Source: Phlyctochytrium arcticum | Taxonomy: Eukaryota; Chytridiomycota; Chytridiomycetes; Chytridiales; Chytridiaceae | Length of the DNA: 64,000 bases | Assembly: GCA_025602905.1 (NCBI GenBank) | Contig: JAHLKI010000009.1 | Location: 1 to 64,000, forward strand | Direction: 5' to 3' | Part shown: in pieces, positions 1 to 12,369 of the stretch | Layout: the number at the start of each line of letters is the position of its first letter | Numbering within the stretch: the stretch's first letter is position 1 | The notes under the pieces: model-generated | What the model saw: the letters and a program-made list of their open reading frames with translations, nothing else | Told to the model about the DNA's origin: nothing | Databases searched by the model: none | Position numbers and translations under genes: made by a program

Positions 1-239
1 CTAGTGCGGATCCACACCATATGTAATGCATAAGCTGAAAGACATTTTTCTAAAATGTGATTCCGGCCACCAAAGACGGTCATCCGAGCGGAAAGCGGGT
101 AGTTTTCCTCAAGCGTTGCGTGGTTCGCTGGTCCAAGATGAGAGTCATGGTCAACATTCATCCACTGAATGTAGGTGGTGGTTGATACAACAACCGAGGC
201 GGGAGAAGGTGGATGGAATGTGGGTAAAGTAGTTGTTCA

Positions 240-2240
240 GCACCTTTATTGCCAGATAGTGGTGAAACTGGCTTGAATATCTTGAGTTGAACGGAGTAGG
301 CGGTGTTGGTAGTGGATTTCACGGATGAGGTGGCGCGGAGAAAAATGCCACGCTTTACATTGTCTCCAGATTGGTGGTCCAGTCATTCCCCCACCTTCTC
401 GTTTGACCGAGAATTTCTGAAAGGAGGGACTAATTGATCGTCGCCATGCAATGGTACTCAACTCGCGTCCGTCTACAAAGTTATATAATGAGCCAAGTAT
501 GTGGATGATAAATCTCTGAAGATCACTTTACCGGATACCGGATTTAATGAGTTGGGGCACTCTAATTCTGAGCTGTTTTGTTGTTTGGCGTTTCACTTAT
601 TTTGAACGAGGGAGCAGTCACTTGTTGAACCTTGGATGCGCTCTAATCGTGTACCGCCTTTTTCTGTAAAATCACCCAAGATGAGCATGAAGACAGTACA
701 TTATACATAGATAGCTCATTTACCGGAGGTAGTTTTGAACAGACTATGTATCTTCGCCTCTGACCCGTCTTCTTCTACAAATGTAAAAGTAAGCATACCA
801 TGTTGAAGTTGGATGTTGGTAGACGACTTACCGAAGGCTTCTTCTGATGACTACTCATGCGTTTGTGAGCCGCGTCTTCTGTGAATCACGATTTGAGCGT
901 GATGATTAAAATTGTGAGTGAGATAGACAGGTTACCGCGAGGATCGGGCACAAGGTATTATATTTGAAGGGAAAAATAAACAAGTCCCGCATCCTTTGCT
1001 GTCGCATTTGCTTGAACGAAGACCTCCGCAATGAAGCAAGTGGTATTCTTGCCCCCAATCAGTGTAGAATCCCAAAAGCAATTGACGCGCGCGGTCTTGA
1101 CATTACGCGTCAATCAACGACGCGTCAATCGGGCACCAATTAGCGAAATTGGCATTTGAGATAATTGCATCCAAAGGTGTTTTTATTGAGGGCAAAAGAA
1201 AGCCCTACACAAAGTTTAGGTTTCGGGACTGTTAGTCGCAGCTGGTCCCTGATTGATTTTGATCAGGTTTACTATTGTCATTTAGGGCCGCTGTCAGTCC
1301 AGAAATTGTTGTGGAGGGACAAAGTCGAAAATCTTTCTTGGATAACTTTGAATTGGCCTCGACCTCGGAATTAGGTTTCAAAATCGTTTTGGCGAAACGT
1401 TCCAAATTCTAAAATGGAAGATTGTGAGATGCATGACGTGATCGATGCACACGCAATTTACCCGGCTTCCCTCAAAACGGGTCCAATATAAACAAAAATC
1501 TAATGGGAAGCATGCCTTTTAATCTTGGAGTCATCCCGGGAATATGGCTAGATTTGCAGCGCCAAAATAAATAAAAAAACTTTCAGTTTCAGTGAGGAGA
1601 TTTATGGTAATGGATTGACATATTTCTTATTGGCAGGTTGAATTAAAAACAGAAAACGGTAGCCTCAATAGGCATGGCAACTTTTACGGATTGCACTCCA
1701 CAGTTTTGGACCGACTTTGATACGTCTTGAAATGACTGACGCGTCCTGTCAAAACGTGTGCATACCGAAATTGGTTTTGGCTCTCCACAAAGCGACTTTA
1801 AGACCGGGTATTTCCCCAGCCGTCGACTCTGAAATTGCATCTGTGCACTTTTGTGCACTGTCAGAGCGATCACTCTCGCTGCGAAAAACACCATTGCCAC
1901 GGCTATGTGGAGAGACGCGTGTCGGACTTTCCAGGCTAAAATCGACCTGTCGGGCCAAATAAAAGTGCCCTTTTCACGTTGAAAGCTTACCGTCAATCCA
2001 GTGACCAGAATTACGGCGACGAAAAGAGTTTCTGCGGTTCACGCTTCCACACGCATCCAACCATAAGAACAAGAAGCCTCTATCCCCACATCAACTCATC
2101 CACTTGAATACCCCCAGCTTGTGATATCCTTGGGGGAAGTGTTCTCGGTAAGATTCCACGTATATCAAGTTTTCGATCTCGTCTTGATCTAACAATTAGA
2201 TAGAAGTCCGCTCAAAGCGGAACAACAGACTGTTTCGCGC
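240..2240. repeat. Large degenerate segmental duplication, copy 1
   Basis: This stretch is collinear with 12370-14540. The best block, 1079-1180 against 13279-13380, is almost identical over about 100 bases, including repeated GACGCGTCAAT motifs; other blocks are degenerate. Both copies end just upstream of a PAM2-family gene (2364 and 14628), so the unit is probably upstream DNA plus gene. The last 500 bases (about 1740-2230) hold a conserved upstream block with an intron-like segment near 2153-2211 (GTAAGATTCC to GATAG), also seen before the copies at 20622 and 24571. No convincing gene is visible in 1-2363. Confidence 0.7.
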
Positions 2241-2363
2241 ATATCAAGCATGATCAAAATTCTTCCGCCCCAAAACCAAAAATGCAAAATATCATCAGCC
2301 GCTCCCCGCTCAGAAAGCAGAGTTCTTTAGCTCTCAGAAATAATTTTCAAACAGCCCACCGTA

Positions 2364-3184
2364 ATGCCCGCTACCATTTCTTTTGCCATCCAGTTGCCAA
2401 TCATGGGCGCAACTACCCCAACATACTGGACCATGGGAAGGGTCCCAAAACCGCCAGTAAGTCTCGTCCGTGACAGACGGCAGATATACATCACTCACCT
2501 CGCGATTGAGTAGAGAGAGGGTAAAGCCTTTCAGTGGGTCGTTCATGCCGCTGAATTTGTGCCGGCGGCGATGGGCACAACGGTAAGCTTTTGGTGACGA
2601 TGATTGTGAATACCTGCTAACTCTCCCTATATAGCCAACAGCCGGCAATGGAGGAGCGCAAAGGCCTGAATCCCAATGCGAAACCGTTCGTGCCAAGTTG
2701 GCGATCGACGGCCCAGGTAAGCCTTTCGTAGGAACGATTTTAACTACATAATTTTGCTGAGTCGGTGATGCAAAACAGTCAGCGCAGGCGTTGAACCCCC
2801 TCGCACCAATCTTTGTACCGAAAACCCCGGCCCCCAAGGTAAGACTTTCGTAGGAATGATTTTAACTAGTTACTTATGCTAAGTCGATGATGCACGACAG
2901 CCAGCGCAGGCCTTGAACCCCCTCGCACCAGTTTTTGTCCCGAAGCACGCGGCCCCCCAGGTAAGCCTTTCGTAGAAATGATTTTAACTACTTACTTATG
3001 CTGACTCGGTGATGCACAACAGCCAGCGGATGCCGCTCCCGCCGCGGAGCCGGCTCTCGAGCCCCTGGCGCCAGAAGTTTTTACCACAGACCCGCCTCCC
3101 ATGTACATATCCTACCTCTCCCCTTATTGTCCTGGCCCATGGCCAGTGGTATATCTGTACATAGTACCTGTATATAGCCAGTAA
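2364..3184 (+). CDS. PAM2-repeat mini-protein, copy A (6 exons, intact)
   Basis: Six-exon model: 2364-2456, 2514-2582, 2642-2716, 2779-2838, 2901-2960, 3023-3184, all junctions GT-AG and phase 0, giving 172 residues. Exon 1 carries the family motif YWTMGRVPK. Each middle exon holds one PAM2-like peptide: VVHAAEFVP, GLNPNAKPFVP, ALNPLAPIFVP and ALNPLAPVFVP, matching the L-N-x-x-A-x-x-F-x-P consensus for binding the MLLE domain of poly(A)-binding protein. The last exon holds a degenerate fifth motif (ALEPLAPEVF) and the aromatic tail with YCPGPWPVVYLYIVP. Binding to PABP is inferred from motif match only. I recognise no enzyme domain, signal peptide or membrane anchor. The 5' leader is similar to that of the copy at 25559. 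Confidence 0.72.
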
Positions 3185-5495
3185 TCAGACATTCTCTTAT
3201 GCTAAAAGGGAGCGTACCCAATTATCTCAACTATTCTTGAGTTGTATAAGTTATCGAAAAATCATGCTCGAACAAATCAGGCCGATATAAACACTTATCT
3301 TTATATTGAATGTGTAGTATACTTTTTTGCTGCGTTTGCTTTTCGTGTTGAGATGCGCAATCTCTTTTCGGTGGTACTACTTATTGTTGCTAACTTGCCA
3401 TGCGTCGCTTGAATGGCCACTCCGCGGGATTTGCTCAAGGGTCTGGTTACAATCTCACCGCCGTTGAAGGTAGAGTTGATGAGCGTCATCCACTCAGATT
3501 GGGCTCTTTAACTTTCGTCCATTCGCGGAACCGTGTGACTTGCTCACGCAACAACCACACCTTGAAGTGGTATTTGGGTATAAATTGCTTGCGTCCGCGG
3601 AGGGTACCAACTCTAGCAATGTTGATGCAGGACTACTTTAAATGAGGTGATCCAGTCGTGATGCATATCCCCCGCCAGAATGCCGTCATTCCCCAATTGC
3701 TTTTCTTGATTCGGATATCGAACACAGTCCAAGACAGGTTGATGAATGAAGGGTGATGCTAGGCGATTGCGGTCTTAGTGGATATATGTAAATGAAGGAA
3801 AAATTTGTCCACTTACTTACGAGATCGATAGTATTGGGATAGACCGAGATTGGATATTCCAGGGCCGATATTAATCCGTGCAGTCATGCCCGCTTTCTCA
3901 AGTTAAGCGTAAATGAATGCCGCGGCAATTTCCGGTGGGTCAGCACAATTCATTGTGCTAATTCATCCATTGTGCGTTAGGTTGACTGCGTCAGTCTTAA
4001 CCATGCCCATTCAAGCGGTTTGTTGATGACCGAAGCTCGTACTGATCGTGTTCACTCCAGTGACTTTGGAGAAAACGACTTTATTAAGCCTTGATGAGGG
4101 GGTGGATGCGTCAAGTCTGTTTAGGATTGTCAGTGGCAAACGGCCCTTGATTTAAATCATGAAGCGTCGTAATCCGGAAAAGGTAGCAAAGGTTCTTTAC
4201 TGTGGGCAAATACTTGGGGCAGGTCATTATTGTAGTCGAGAGTTGAGCGCAGTAGCTGCCAGTTGGCCGAATCATCGTTGCTGGTAAAACGGCGGAAGTA
4301 TTCCTCGTCGTCGTTTTCCAGTCTCCGGTAAGTGTTATGCCTTAAAATTTTCAAATCGATCTTAGCCGAACGTTCGAAATTCCAAGAATCGAAGACGTGC
4401 GAATTTTGACAGGCAGCGGCAAAGTCATGGCTCATTCCCCTGAATGACGTGATGCGATGACACATGAAACTTCTGGTTCCTACGGACTTTATCCGGATTT
4501 TATTTCAGAAAGAAGTGCGGCAATTTATATCTGCATTTGCAACAAATGACAGGAGGCAGATGGAGAGTAAAAAACATAGTTATGAGCATTCGAGGCACAT
4601 TATGCGCTTTTCCATCTTGATGTGGAAAGTGAATCGTGCTTGAGTAAGCCAGGCTCGTTGCGCGGGTGGATCAAAAACAACAAAGCAAAACGTTACTCGA
4701 AATTGACAAAAACGGTGAAGAATGAGTGCAATCAGCCAATGGATTATTCGGACGCGGGAAAAATATCATGATGCCAGGACTGGACAAGCTTCGTTTGGAT
4801 AAATGTAAAGGCATCTAAACCCGGAGTGCATTTCAGTTGTATCAGCTTCAAATAAAGGCAAAGTTTATTTGCCGCAAGGGTCTCGGGAGTTGCTAAACAT
4901 ATCCAAGCTTGTGCGTTTTAACAATCTACCGAGACACAGACATCTCACAAGAATGGGCATCTTTTTGGCCGGGTCGTAGTTTACTCATTCCGATTAGGAT
5001 TTTGACAGGCAAAAAATACAATAAAGACAAGCGCTCAACTATGAACTGAGATACTCACCCTAATTTAAGCTTTCACAACATATGTCCATTTTGAGGGTTT
5101 CAAGACCCTTCTTTCGCGACGATCCCAGGCATCGTATGACATACGCAGAATCACATATGTTTCTATAAGTGGGCACATCTCGGAGAGTTTGAGTCGAAAC
5201 TTTCCCCATCTCAAATCATATTATTAAATCAAAAAAAAACTAAAGTGATTGGAGGTGCTGCTCCAGATAACATTATACTGAAGGTTCTTCCGTCTACGGA
5301 ATAGCGGACAGTGAGTATCGTTAAAAGCAAATCATCGGAAAAAATCACCGACTGGTTTTGAAATTGTTGAGGGTGAGCCCTGAAAAAAGAACTTTGCTAA
5401 AAGTGAACTCCTAGAAAATAATCTAATCTCAGTTCCCTCAACGATAAAAAGTAGATTTCATTCTCCAACAAAGTTTCTTCAATTGTCCGAATTCG
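3185..5495. repeat. Gene-poor repeat block, similar to 27270-28770
   Basis: No gene model is supported here. About 3640-5215 is collinear with 27270-28770, and 4210-4470 also with 19030-19270. The right end (5070-5210) contains the family promoter-like block (AAGCTTTCACAACAT, then TATAAGTGGGCACATCTCGG) but no PAM2 gene follows. The RasGEF gene begins instead, so the promoter block here looks orphaned. Confidence 0.6.
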
Positions 5496-7559
5496 ATGAC
5501 AGAGCGCCGAGCCGACATGTATATCCCATCTGAACTACGTCCCAAGCCAAAAGAAGACCGGATCGAGGAAGCAGTACCACCTGTAACGGCGGAGCATCTG
5601 AGCAGTGAAGTAACTCTGGATCTGGCCAGCTTCGGATCTCCCAGTCAATCCCAAAATGACTTGATCTTACCCCTGCCGGCGGAAGCTGCCGATCCCACCC
5701 GGGCAGAGGCTGCCTCTAGCAACAAGCGCCGGTCTCGGTGGGTGCCTCCTCGCCCTTTTATGGATAAAATCCTGCTGTTTTCCGACCGGACCCAGGGGGA
5801 AACCCCCAAGCTGAAACAATCTCTGCATTGCCCGGAGCCTCCCTCATCAGCTGCAAACAATGACATAACCGTTCAAGACTTGCTGGAATTTGACCAGCAA
5901 CCAAGTGAATTATCGGTACAGCCCGCTACCGGTAAAGTTCCCTCCCGCTGGAGTCGTCTGCGCAAAGCGCTATCGACGAGCGAGCCCCTGGCTCGTAAAT
6001 TGAAGCAACTGGTTTCCAAACTTCACTGCAAGATTTTTCGCAAACGATCCACTTCAGCCGTTGTAGACATTTTGGATGTTCCACCAAAAGAAATTGCCGT
6101 AGGTATCTCCAAAAGAAAGATTTGCGCAGCAAGCTGACGGCCTCTGTTTGCCCTTTCAGTGTCAATTAGCCACCATGGATAGTAAATTCTTTCGGGCCAT
6201 TCCACGTGAAGAGCTGGCCTCGGTAGCGTGGACCGGTGCCGAAAAGTATCATCGCGCACCCGCCATTGTCGCTACCACCCACCATTTCAACCAGGTAAAT
6301 ATATAAAACGTTCCCCAACACCGGGATGGAAATAGCAACAACGTGCTAAAACATGATTTGTTTGGTCTACGATAGGTAGCGCTATGGGTAAGCGAAGAAA
6401 TCGTCGAATCCAAGGACTTGAAACGGCGAGGCCAACTTCTGTGCCATTTCATTGCTGTAGCAAAGGTAATAGGTCAATTTCGTTGGGTCCGAGGCTTTTG
6501 TTGCATACTCACATTTTCCCGAAATCAGGCGTCGTTGCATCTGAAGAACTACAACGGTGTCAGAAGTATAACAGCCGGTCTGCAATCTGCGCCGGTCCAC
6601 CGTCTGAAACAAACGTGGGCGGTAAGATATCCTTAAACCTGTGGATGTGTGTCCCAGGAGCTGACTAGACGTTTTGTATAGTTGGTGGGGAGCCGGGACA
6701 AGGCGGCATTCGACAAAATGTGCGATTTAATGTCGCCGTTGCTGAATAGTGATGCGTACCGGAAGCGGCTGAGTAGGACCAGGCCGCCTTGCATCCCATA
6801 CCTTGGTAAGCTTATTTTCAGTGTTGGTCAAACGGCGATGACTTGATTTATTTTTTGGTCATGGTGCAGGCACATGGCTGGGTGACCTGACCTTTCTATT
6901 CGAATGCTACAAGAAGGAAAAGGGTGATCCGAATCGAGCGCAACAAGCTGTTGATCGACAAGCCCAGGTAGGCAGAAAAATTAGCTTTGCCTGAGCAAAA
7001 GAACATGTTTGTGCTGACCTGTGACATGTAAAAAAAGATGGAAGCGTTGCTGGACGACGTGGCCCGATACCAAGCTGGAAGTGTGTACAATTTCGAACCG
7101 TCTCCGGCCGTTCAAGAAATTGTTCTGTCCGTCAAATTCCAGCCGGATCACCACCAAACAATTGAAGACGACCATTACCGGAAAAGTTGCCAGATCGAGC
7201 GAAAGGGGGGTGCGGCGAGCGCAGCGGCTGCAGCAGGAGAAATGGGTAGTTCGAGCAGTCATAGCAGTGGTCGAGACGTCAGCGGTCTTTCGATCAATCC
7301 GGTCCCGACACACAACAAGAACCTCGATCATCCTTCACAACTGGTTCCAGATGCATCAGTTACCACCATTCATGTGGAACCACGATCGGCTGCGCTAGCG
7401 GGGCATTGTACCCATGCATTTGCAGAAATTCCATGTCGGCAGGAAAGTATCCACATTGAAGAAGTGCTGAATTATGAGGACAGGGATCATCAGCTGGCCC
7501 ACGGTCATGGCCCGGATCCAGACGAATTCAGCCTGCAAAGGAACCGTACCCTGTCTATA
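5496..7559 (+). CDS. RasGEF (Cdc25-type) domain protein, in frame with downstream trehalase
   Basis: Exons 5496-6098, 6160-6294, 6376-6465, 6529-6621, 6682-6805, 6870-6967 and 7038-7559 join with consistent phase. About 190 N-terminal residues are low-complexity and basic. The catalytic RasGEF domain then reads PPKEIACQLATMDSKFFRAI, FNQVALWVSEEI, LQSAPVHRLKQTW, RPPCIPYLG and GDLTFLFE, matching the conserved blocks of Ras guanine-nucleotide exchange factors, which load GTP on Ras at membranes. The donor at 6099 (GTAGGT) was chosen because it restores the EIA-QL block. No separate RasGEF-N domain is seen. The last exon stays open 120 residues beyond the domain and splices in frame into the trehalase. 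If the intron at 7560 is retained, translation stops at 7742. So this is either a stand-alone exchange factor or the N-terminal half of a fusion. Confidence 0.8.
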
Positions 7560-10246
7560 GTGAGTGTTTCAATACATTCAGTTGGCACAAGCGAGATCCT
7601 AATCTCTTTAACTCCCAGTCGCATGCCAACTTGTTTGCCGACCGTTAAAAAGTCCAGGCTACGCCCGACGAAAAGGAATTCGGTCGTCGCCGTCGTCGCT
7701 CCCATGATGAAAAGGTCGTGGCCAAAGCCCGAAAGTTCCTAATCGATGTCAAAGAAACCCAGCGTATGTTCCCTTCCTTCTCAATCACACACATTGTCAT
7801 CCCTCATACAATCGCACAGGCATGATTCTGGCTCAGGAAGAAACCGACGGTGATTTCCAAATTACAGTACAGGACACGGGCCCCGAAACTTTTCAACTCG
7901 ACACGGCCAACGCGAGTGGGTACCGCAAATACGAGATCCGGGGAACATACATATTGTCCAACTTGCTCCAAGAGTTGGCCCTGGCTGCCGATTATGGTCG
8001 TAAATTTATCGTCTTGGATGAAGACCGGCTGAATGAAGACCCTTTGGATCGATTGAGTCGATTGATCAAATTCCACTTTTGGGACGGTTTGACGCGGCGA
8101 GTTGATGCAGAAGGTTTGCTTTCTGTGCTTTATTGATGTGATTACCAGTACCATTTGCTAATTCTGGACAATTAGGACTGGAAGTGATTTGCAACGATCC
8201 CAAGAACCGATCACACGATCAACAGCCTCGCCTCTATGCCCCATTTCATGACCAGCTTGCCTTTGATTACTACAACGAAGTCGCCGCAGCTCGTTCTCAC
8301 TTGAATCTGGACGTGGTGCGTCTTCCCGAAATCATTTCCCCGCGTTACGTCAAATCCCTCAATCAACATCCGGGTATCCTGTCCCTCGCGCTCCGCAAAA
8401 CGAAAGATTCCAAAACGGGCAAGGACACTATTCGAGGAACACCTTTCGTGGTTCCCAGTGGACGGTTCAATGAAATGTATGGATGGAATAGTTACTTTGA
8501 AGCCTTGGGATTGTTGGTCGATGGTCGGATTGAACTTGCTTGTGGGATGGTGGAAAATTTCAATTATGAAATTGAACACTACGGCAGAATCCTGAATGCC
8601 AACCGATCCTATTACTTGACCCGGTCCCAACCACCCTTCTTGACGGACATGATTGCCCAAGTCGCCCGGTCCCTGCCTTCAAAGGGAACTTGGACACCAG
8701 CCGCTTTGAAAATATGGAATGCCCAGGGGTACCGTGCCTCAATCAAGGAACTGTTGAGTGTCTGGATGGCTGCTCCCCGGTTGGACCCCGTAGTCGGTCT
8801 TTGCAAATTCCACCCCGAAGGAATTGGCATGCCTCCAGAAACTGAAGCGTCCCACTTCAACCATATTCTGGAACGTTATGCCGAGAAGGCCGGAATCCCG
8901 CTTGAAGAGTATATGCGCATGTACGCCGAAGATGAGATTCAAGAATCTGAGCTGGACGCTTACTTTGTACATGACCGTGCCGTCCGTGAAAGTGGTCACG
9001 ACACCACCTACCGATACGAAAAGCGATGCGCTAATCTGGCTACCATTGATCTTAACAGTTTGGTGTACAAGTACGATATGGATTTGGCTCGAGTCACGGT
9101 GGAAAAGTTTGGGGGGTGTATCAAAGTTCGTGTGCGTCGGGGGCCGGATGATACATTTTTGAACCGGTTCCTGGACTGGCACAAGAATTTGCAGGCCAAA
9201 GGTGTCGATGCCTCCATCGGAAACAATGGCGGATGGGAATCGGGCTGGGCCAAGGGAATCATGGTCTTTGACGATATGGTGGATAAAGAATATGCCAATT
9301 GGGTCAATACCAAAGAACCCGTTCCCGGTCCTCCATTTGAACGGACCAGTGATGTCCACGGAAACCTCATTATGCCCACTTACGACATCCCAGAGGGCAA
9401 AAATCACTTTACGGTCTGGTTCTACCCCGAACTATTCTCGCAATTGGCTACGCGCATGCGGGCGTTGATTGACCAGTACTTCTGGAACCCCTCTGCAGGA
9501 CTCTACTACGACTACGACTGTGCCGAAATGGAACAATCCGTGTACGAAACTGCGACTTGTTTATGGGCGCTCTGGGCCGAATGCGCAACCCAAGAACAGG
9601 CCGATATCATGGTCCCCCGCGTCCTCGAACTGTTTGAAGTATTCGGTGGTTTAGTCTCTGGCACCGAAGATTCCCGCGGTCAAATCGGTCTGGACCGTCC
9701 CAACCACCAATGGGATTACCCTCAAGGCTGGGCCCCTCACCAAATCCTGGCGTGGCCTGCACTGACGAAATACGGATATGCTGAAGAAGCCCGTCGGATC
9801 GCATACCGGTGGATGTACACGATTACGAAATCGTTTGTGGATTTTAATGGTGTTGTGCCGGAGAAATTCGATGTGGTTGCGCTCACGCATAAAGTGAATA
9901 TGGAGTATCGGAATGTAGGCGCCGATGTTCGGTTTGTGGTTCGTGAAAGGTCTGGATGGATGATTGCTAGTTTCCAGGTGTGTACCATCACCCCTCTATC
10001 CACTTATCAAACTCTAAACTCCTTTTCTCTACTTAGCTGGGAGTCCAATACCTAACCAAAAACATGCGTCGAGCCCTCGGAACGCTAACTCCCCCCGAAC
10101 AACTCTTTTGCAGAGTCGAGGACTCGCCCGCCCAAAAAATGGTGTATCATCCTACTGCGGCGGCGGCTGAAGCTGCTGCTGCTGTCATGCATCATTCACA
10201 ACACCCTGTTCAACATCAACAACAGCAACAGTCGTGGAATCATTAG
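7242..10246 (+). CDS. NTH1: Neutral (calcium-type) trehalase, GH37
   Basis: Hydrolyses cytosolic trehalose to two glucoses. Exons: shared 7038-7559 (first useful Met at 7242), 7658-7763, 7820-8113, 8176-9977, 10037-10246. A run of five arginines followed by Ser (about 7676-7693) is a PKA-type site, as in yeast Nth1. The calcium loop reads [15 protein letters not shown], with Glu where yeast has the first Asp. GH37 landmarks are present: [39 protein letters not shown] with the catalytic-acid Asp, [12 protein letters not shown], and VVPEKFDV with the catalytic Glu. The first signature has Asn where GH37 enzymes normally have Asp (WDSY). The C-terminus has poly-Ala and His/Gln runs. There is no stop between the RasGEF part and this part: the full joined model from 5496 is 4077 coding bases, 1358 residues. 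A start at 7242 would give a stand-alone enzyme. Confidence 0.9.
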
Positions 10247-12369
10247 AGTATAGCCAAGGGACATGGAGTTAGTACTTCCCCGCCTTCGGTTGTCATTTGA
10301 TGGAATTATTTTGGATACCCCTGCTTGCATCACTCGCTACCCTGCTTACCCCCCAAACCATCATTGTTGTTTTTCCTTTTCCTTTTTTTGTGTACACTTC
10401 TTTCATTTCTTTTTTGACTAACATCTTGTCCGCTCCAGTCTCCGTTGCTTTTTTTGAAATTCTTTCTGTAAACGAAAAAAAAAACTTAGTGTGTGTTTTG
10501 TCTCAAGCGATCTTCGTTAAAGAGATGGGATGTATGGGTTGATGAGGACGTGCGAATCGTGGGGTATGTATGGAGTGGGACGGTGTATTGTAAGTATATG
10601 AAACAAGGTATTTACAACACCCACGAAAAAGGTAGTCTGTCAACACGTTGACGAGCTGCCTCGGCTAGATGGTGCATCCTATGGTCGTGTACTCTAACAA
10701 GCATTATAAGACTTTCTCCTAGTGACCCTTCTGCTGCTTTTCTCGCGGTTTGGGCTCATCCAGATATGCATTTCCTCTTCAGTAAGTCTCTCTTTCGCCG
10801 CGGATTACTAGGAGGTTTTTTTGTGAACAGTAAAATCATCGCAGAATGCGGGGCGTGGCCAGGAAAGGGCGATGGCTGACTGTTTTTGCTTGATAATGCC
10901 TGCTGTTGCGGGTCAACATCATACATGATGGCGTAATTGGTTCACGATTTTCGATCCGATGTCGTGGTGCCGTTGGAGGATGTGAGTTGGCTTGGACCGC
11001 GTAAATGGGAGCTTAACGCGGATGGTCATTGTGTAGGAAGGGAAAAGGGTGGATGGGCTGAGATGATGATGATAACCCGTTTCTTCTGTTGGGGTCGACC
11101 CCTTACGGGATGGCACACAATGGCAGATAAATTACAAGTGACGTGTCTTCTGAAAAGTTGCTGTCTATGAGCTTTTTGCAGGAACAAGTCCTTTGTGGAT
11201 CTTACTATTTGATAAAAGTCTGATGTGCCAGCAACTTTTGCTAGATTTTGGCCATTTTCCATTGGTTTTGGCACCACCGTGGAGTCGCAAGGGCCTCGGA
11301 TGCCATGTTTTGGTTTCTTTTTGGAAGTGAGACCGAGTCGTCGAGGCAATGGAAAAGTGGAGTTCCCTGGGCAGAGCTGGGGGTTGATAATTCTTCTGAG
11401 CGGTCATGGAACTTCCGTTCAAATGGTCTAGGGAGGGGAGGATGGACTGTTCTGCTTGCCAGGCCGGGGTGATGCCACGAGGCTTTGCGTTTGTATGACC
11501 GTTTCGTAGTGGCACACAATGGCGTATAAAATGGGACCCAGTGGCGTATAAATGTCGGTCTTGATGGCAGCGAGGGATCAAGTAGATATTCCCCTGGAAT
11601 GGTAAAGTTCCTTGAGCCGAAACTGGCTTGCGGGTTGTGGTAGCGTCCATGGAATTTCCTTCCAAATGGGTCTAGGGAGGGAAGGATGGACTGCACCTGG
11701 TGAGATGATGTCGTTCCTCTGCTGTGGGTCTTCTTCTCCATACAGGATGATGTATAGATTCTTGAAGTTGACTGTGAGTGTTGCGGCTACATATGACAAG
11801 AAAAAGGTTTATGGATCTTACATTCTGAAAAGGTCGGTTTCTTGCACAAACACCAAATCTAGTGATCTTGTCCGAGTTGAACGCGAAGTTTCTGAGCGTT
11901 GGTGGTTGTGTGCAGCAGCCCATTTGAGGGTGGTGATCTAGGATGGACGACGCTTGGCAGGTTCTGATGATCGCATTCATCTGCTGCGGGACTACTCCAT
12001 ACATGATGGCACACAATGGCGTATAAGTTGTGCTTCCCCTATCTTCTGTAAAGAAGTTAAACGTGAGATTCGCGGGGTGAACAGAAACTGGATGTGTGGA
12101 TCTTACGTTCTGGGGAAATCGGAGGTACTCGCGCTGTACCAAGTTTGGTGATCTTTGACTCATACGGAGACGTCGAAACGTTCGAGTTGCAGAGCTTCGG
12201 AGTTTGATGTAATGGCTGAGCTGGACTTTAAGTTCCTAAGCGTTGTTGGTTGTGTGCTGCAAACCAATTGATGGTGATGGTCTAGGGAGGAGGGGATGGA
12301 CTGTGCCTAGCGGGCCGAGATGATGCCGTTCTTCTGCTGAGGCTCAAAAGCGTGCGTGCCCATTCAGGG
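10247..12369. repeat. Trehalase 3' flank, then degenerate direct-repeat array
   Basis: After the stop, about 300 bases of T-rich DNA are probably 3' UTR. From roughly 11000 to 12400 a degenerate unit of about 250-330 bases recurs four to five times. Shared words are GGCACACAATGGCGTATAA (near 11513 and 12008, with variants near 11111 and 12371) and GGTCTAGGGAGG followed by GGATGGACTG (near 11426, 11672 and 12277). Reading frames across it are repeat artefacts. No gene is supported. Confidence 0.6.

Noticed and set aside
2334..2837. 167-codon minus-strand open frame
   Set aside because: It is antisense to the exons and introns of PAM2 copy A; similar antisense frames recur opposite other copies and simply reflect the repeated DNA.
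8739..9407. 222-codon minus-strand frame
   Set aside because: Antisense shadow of the well-supported trehalase exon.
11165..11741. Two overlapping 166-codon minus-strand frames as genes
   Set aside because: They lie in a direct-repeat array, change frame between units and have no recognisable domain or consistent introns.
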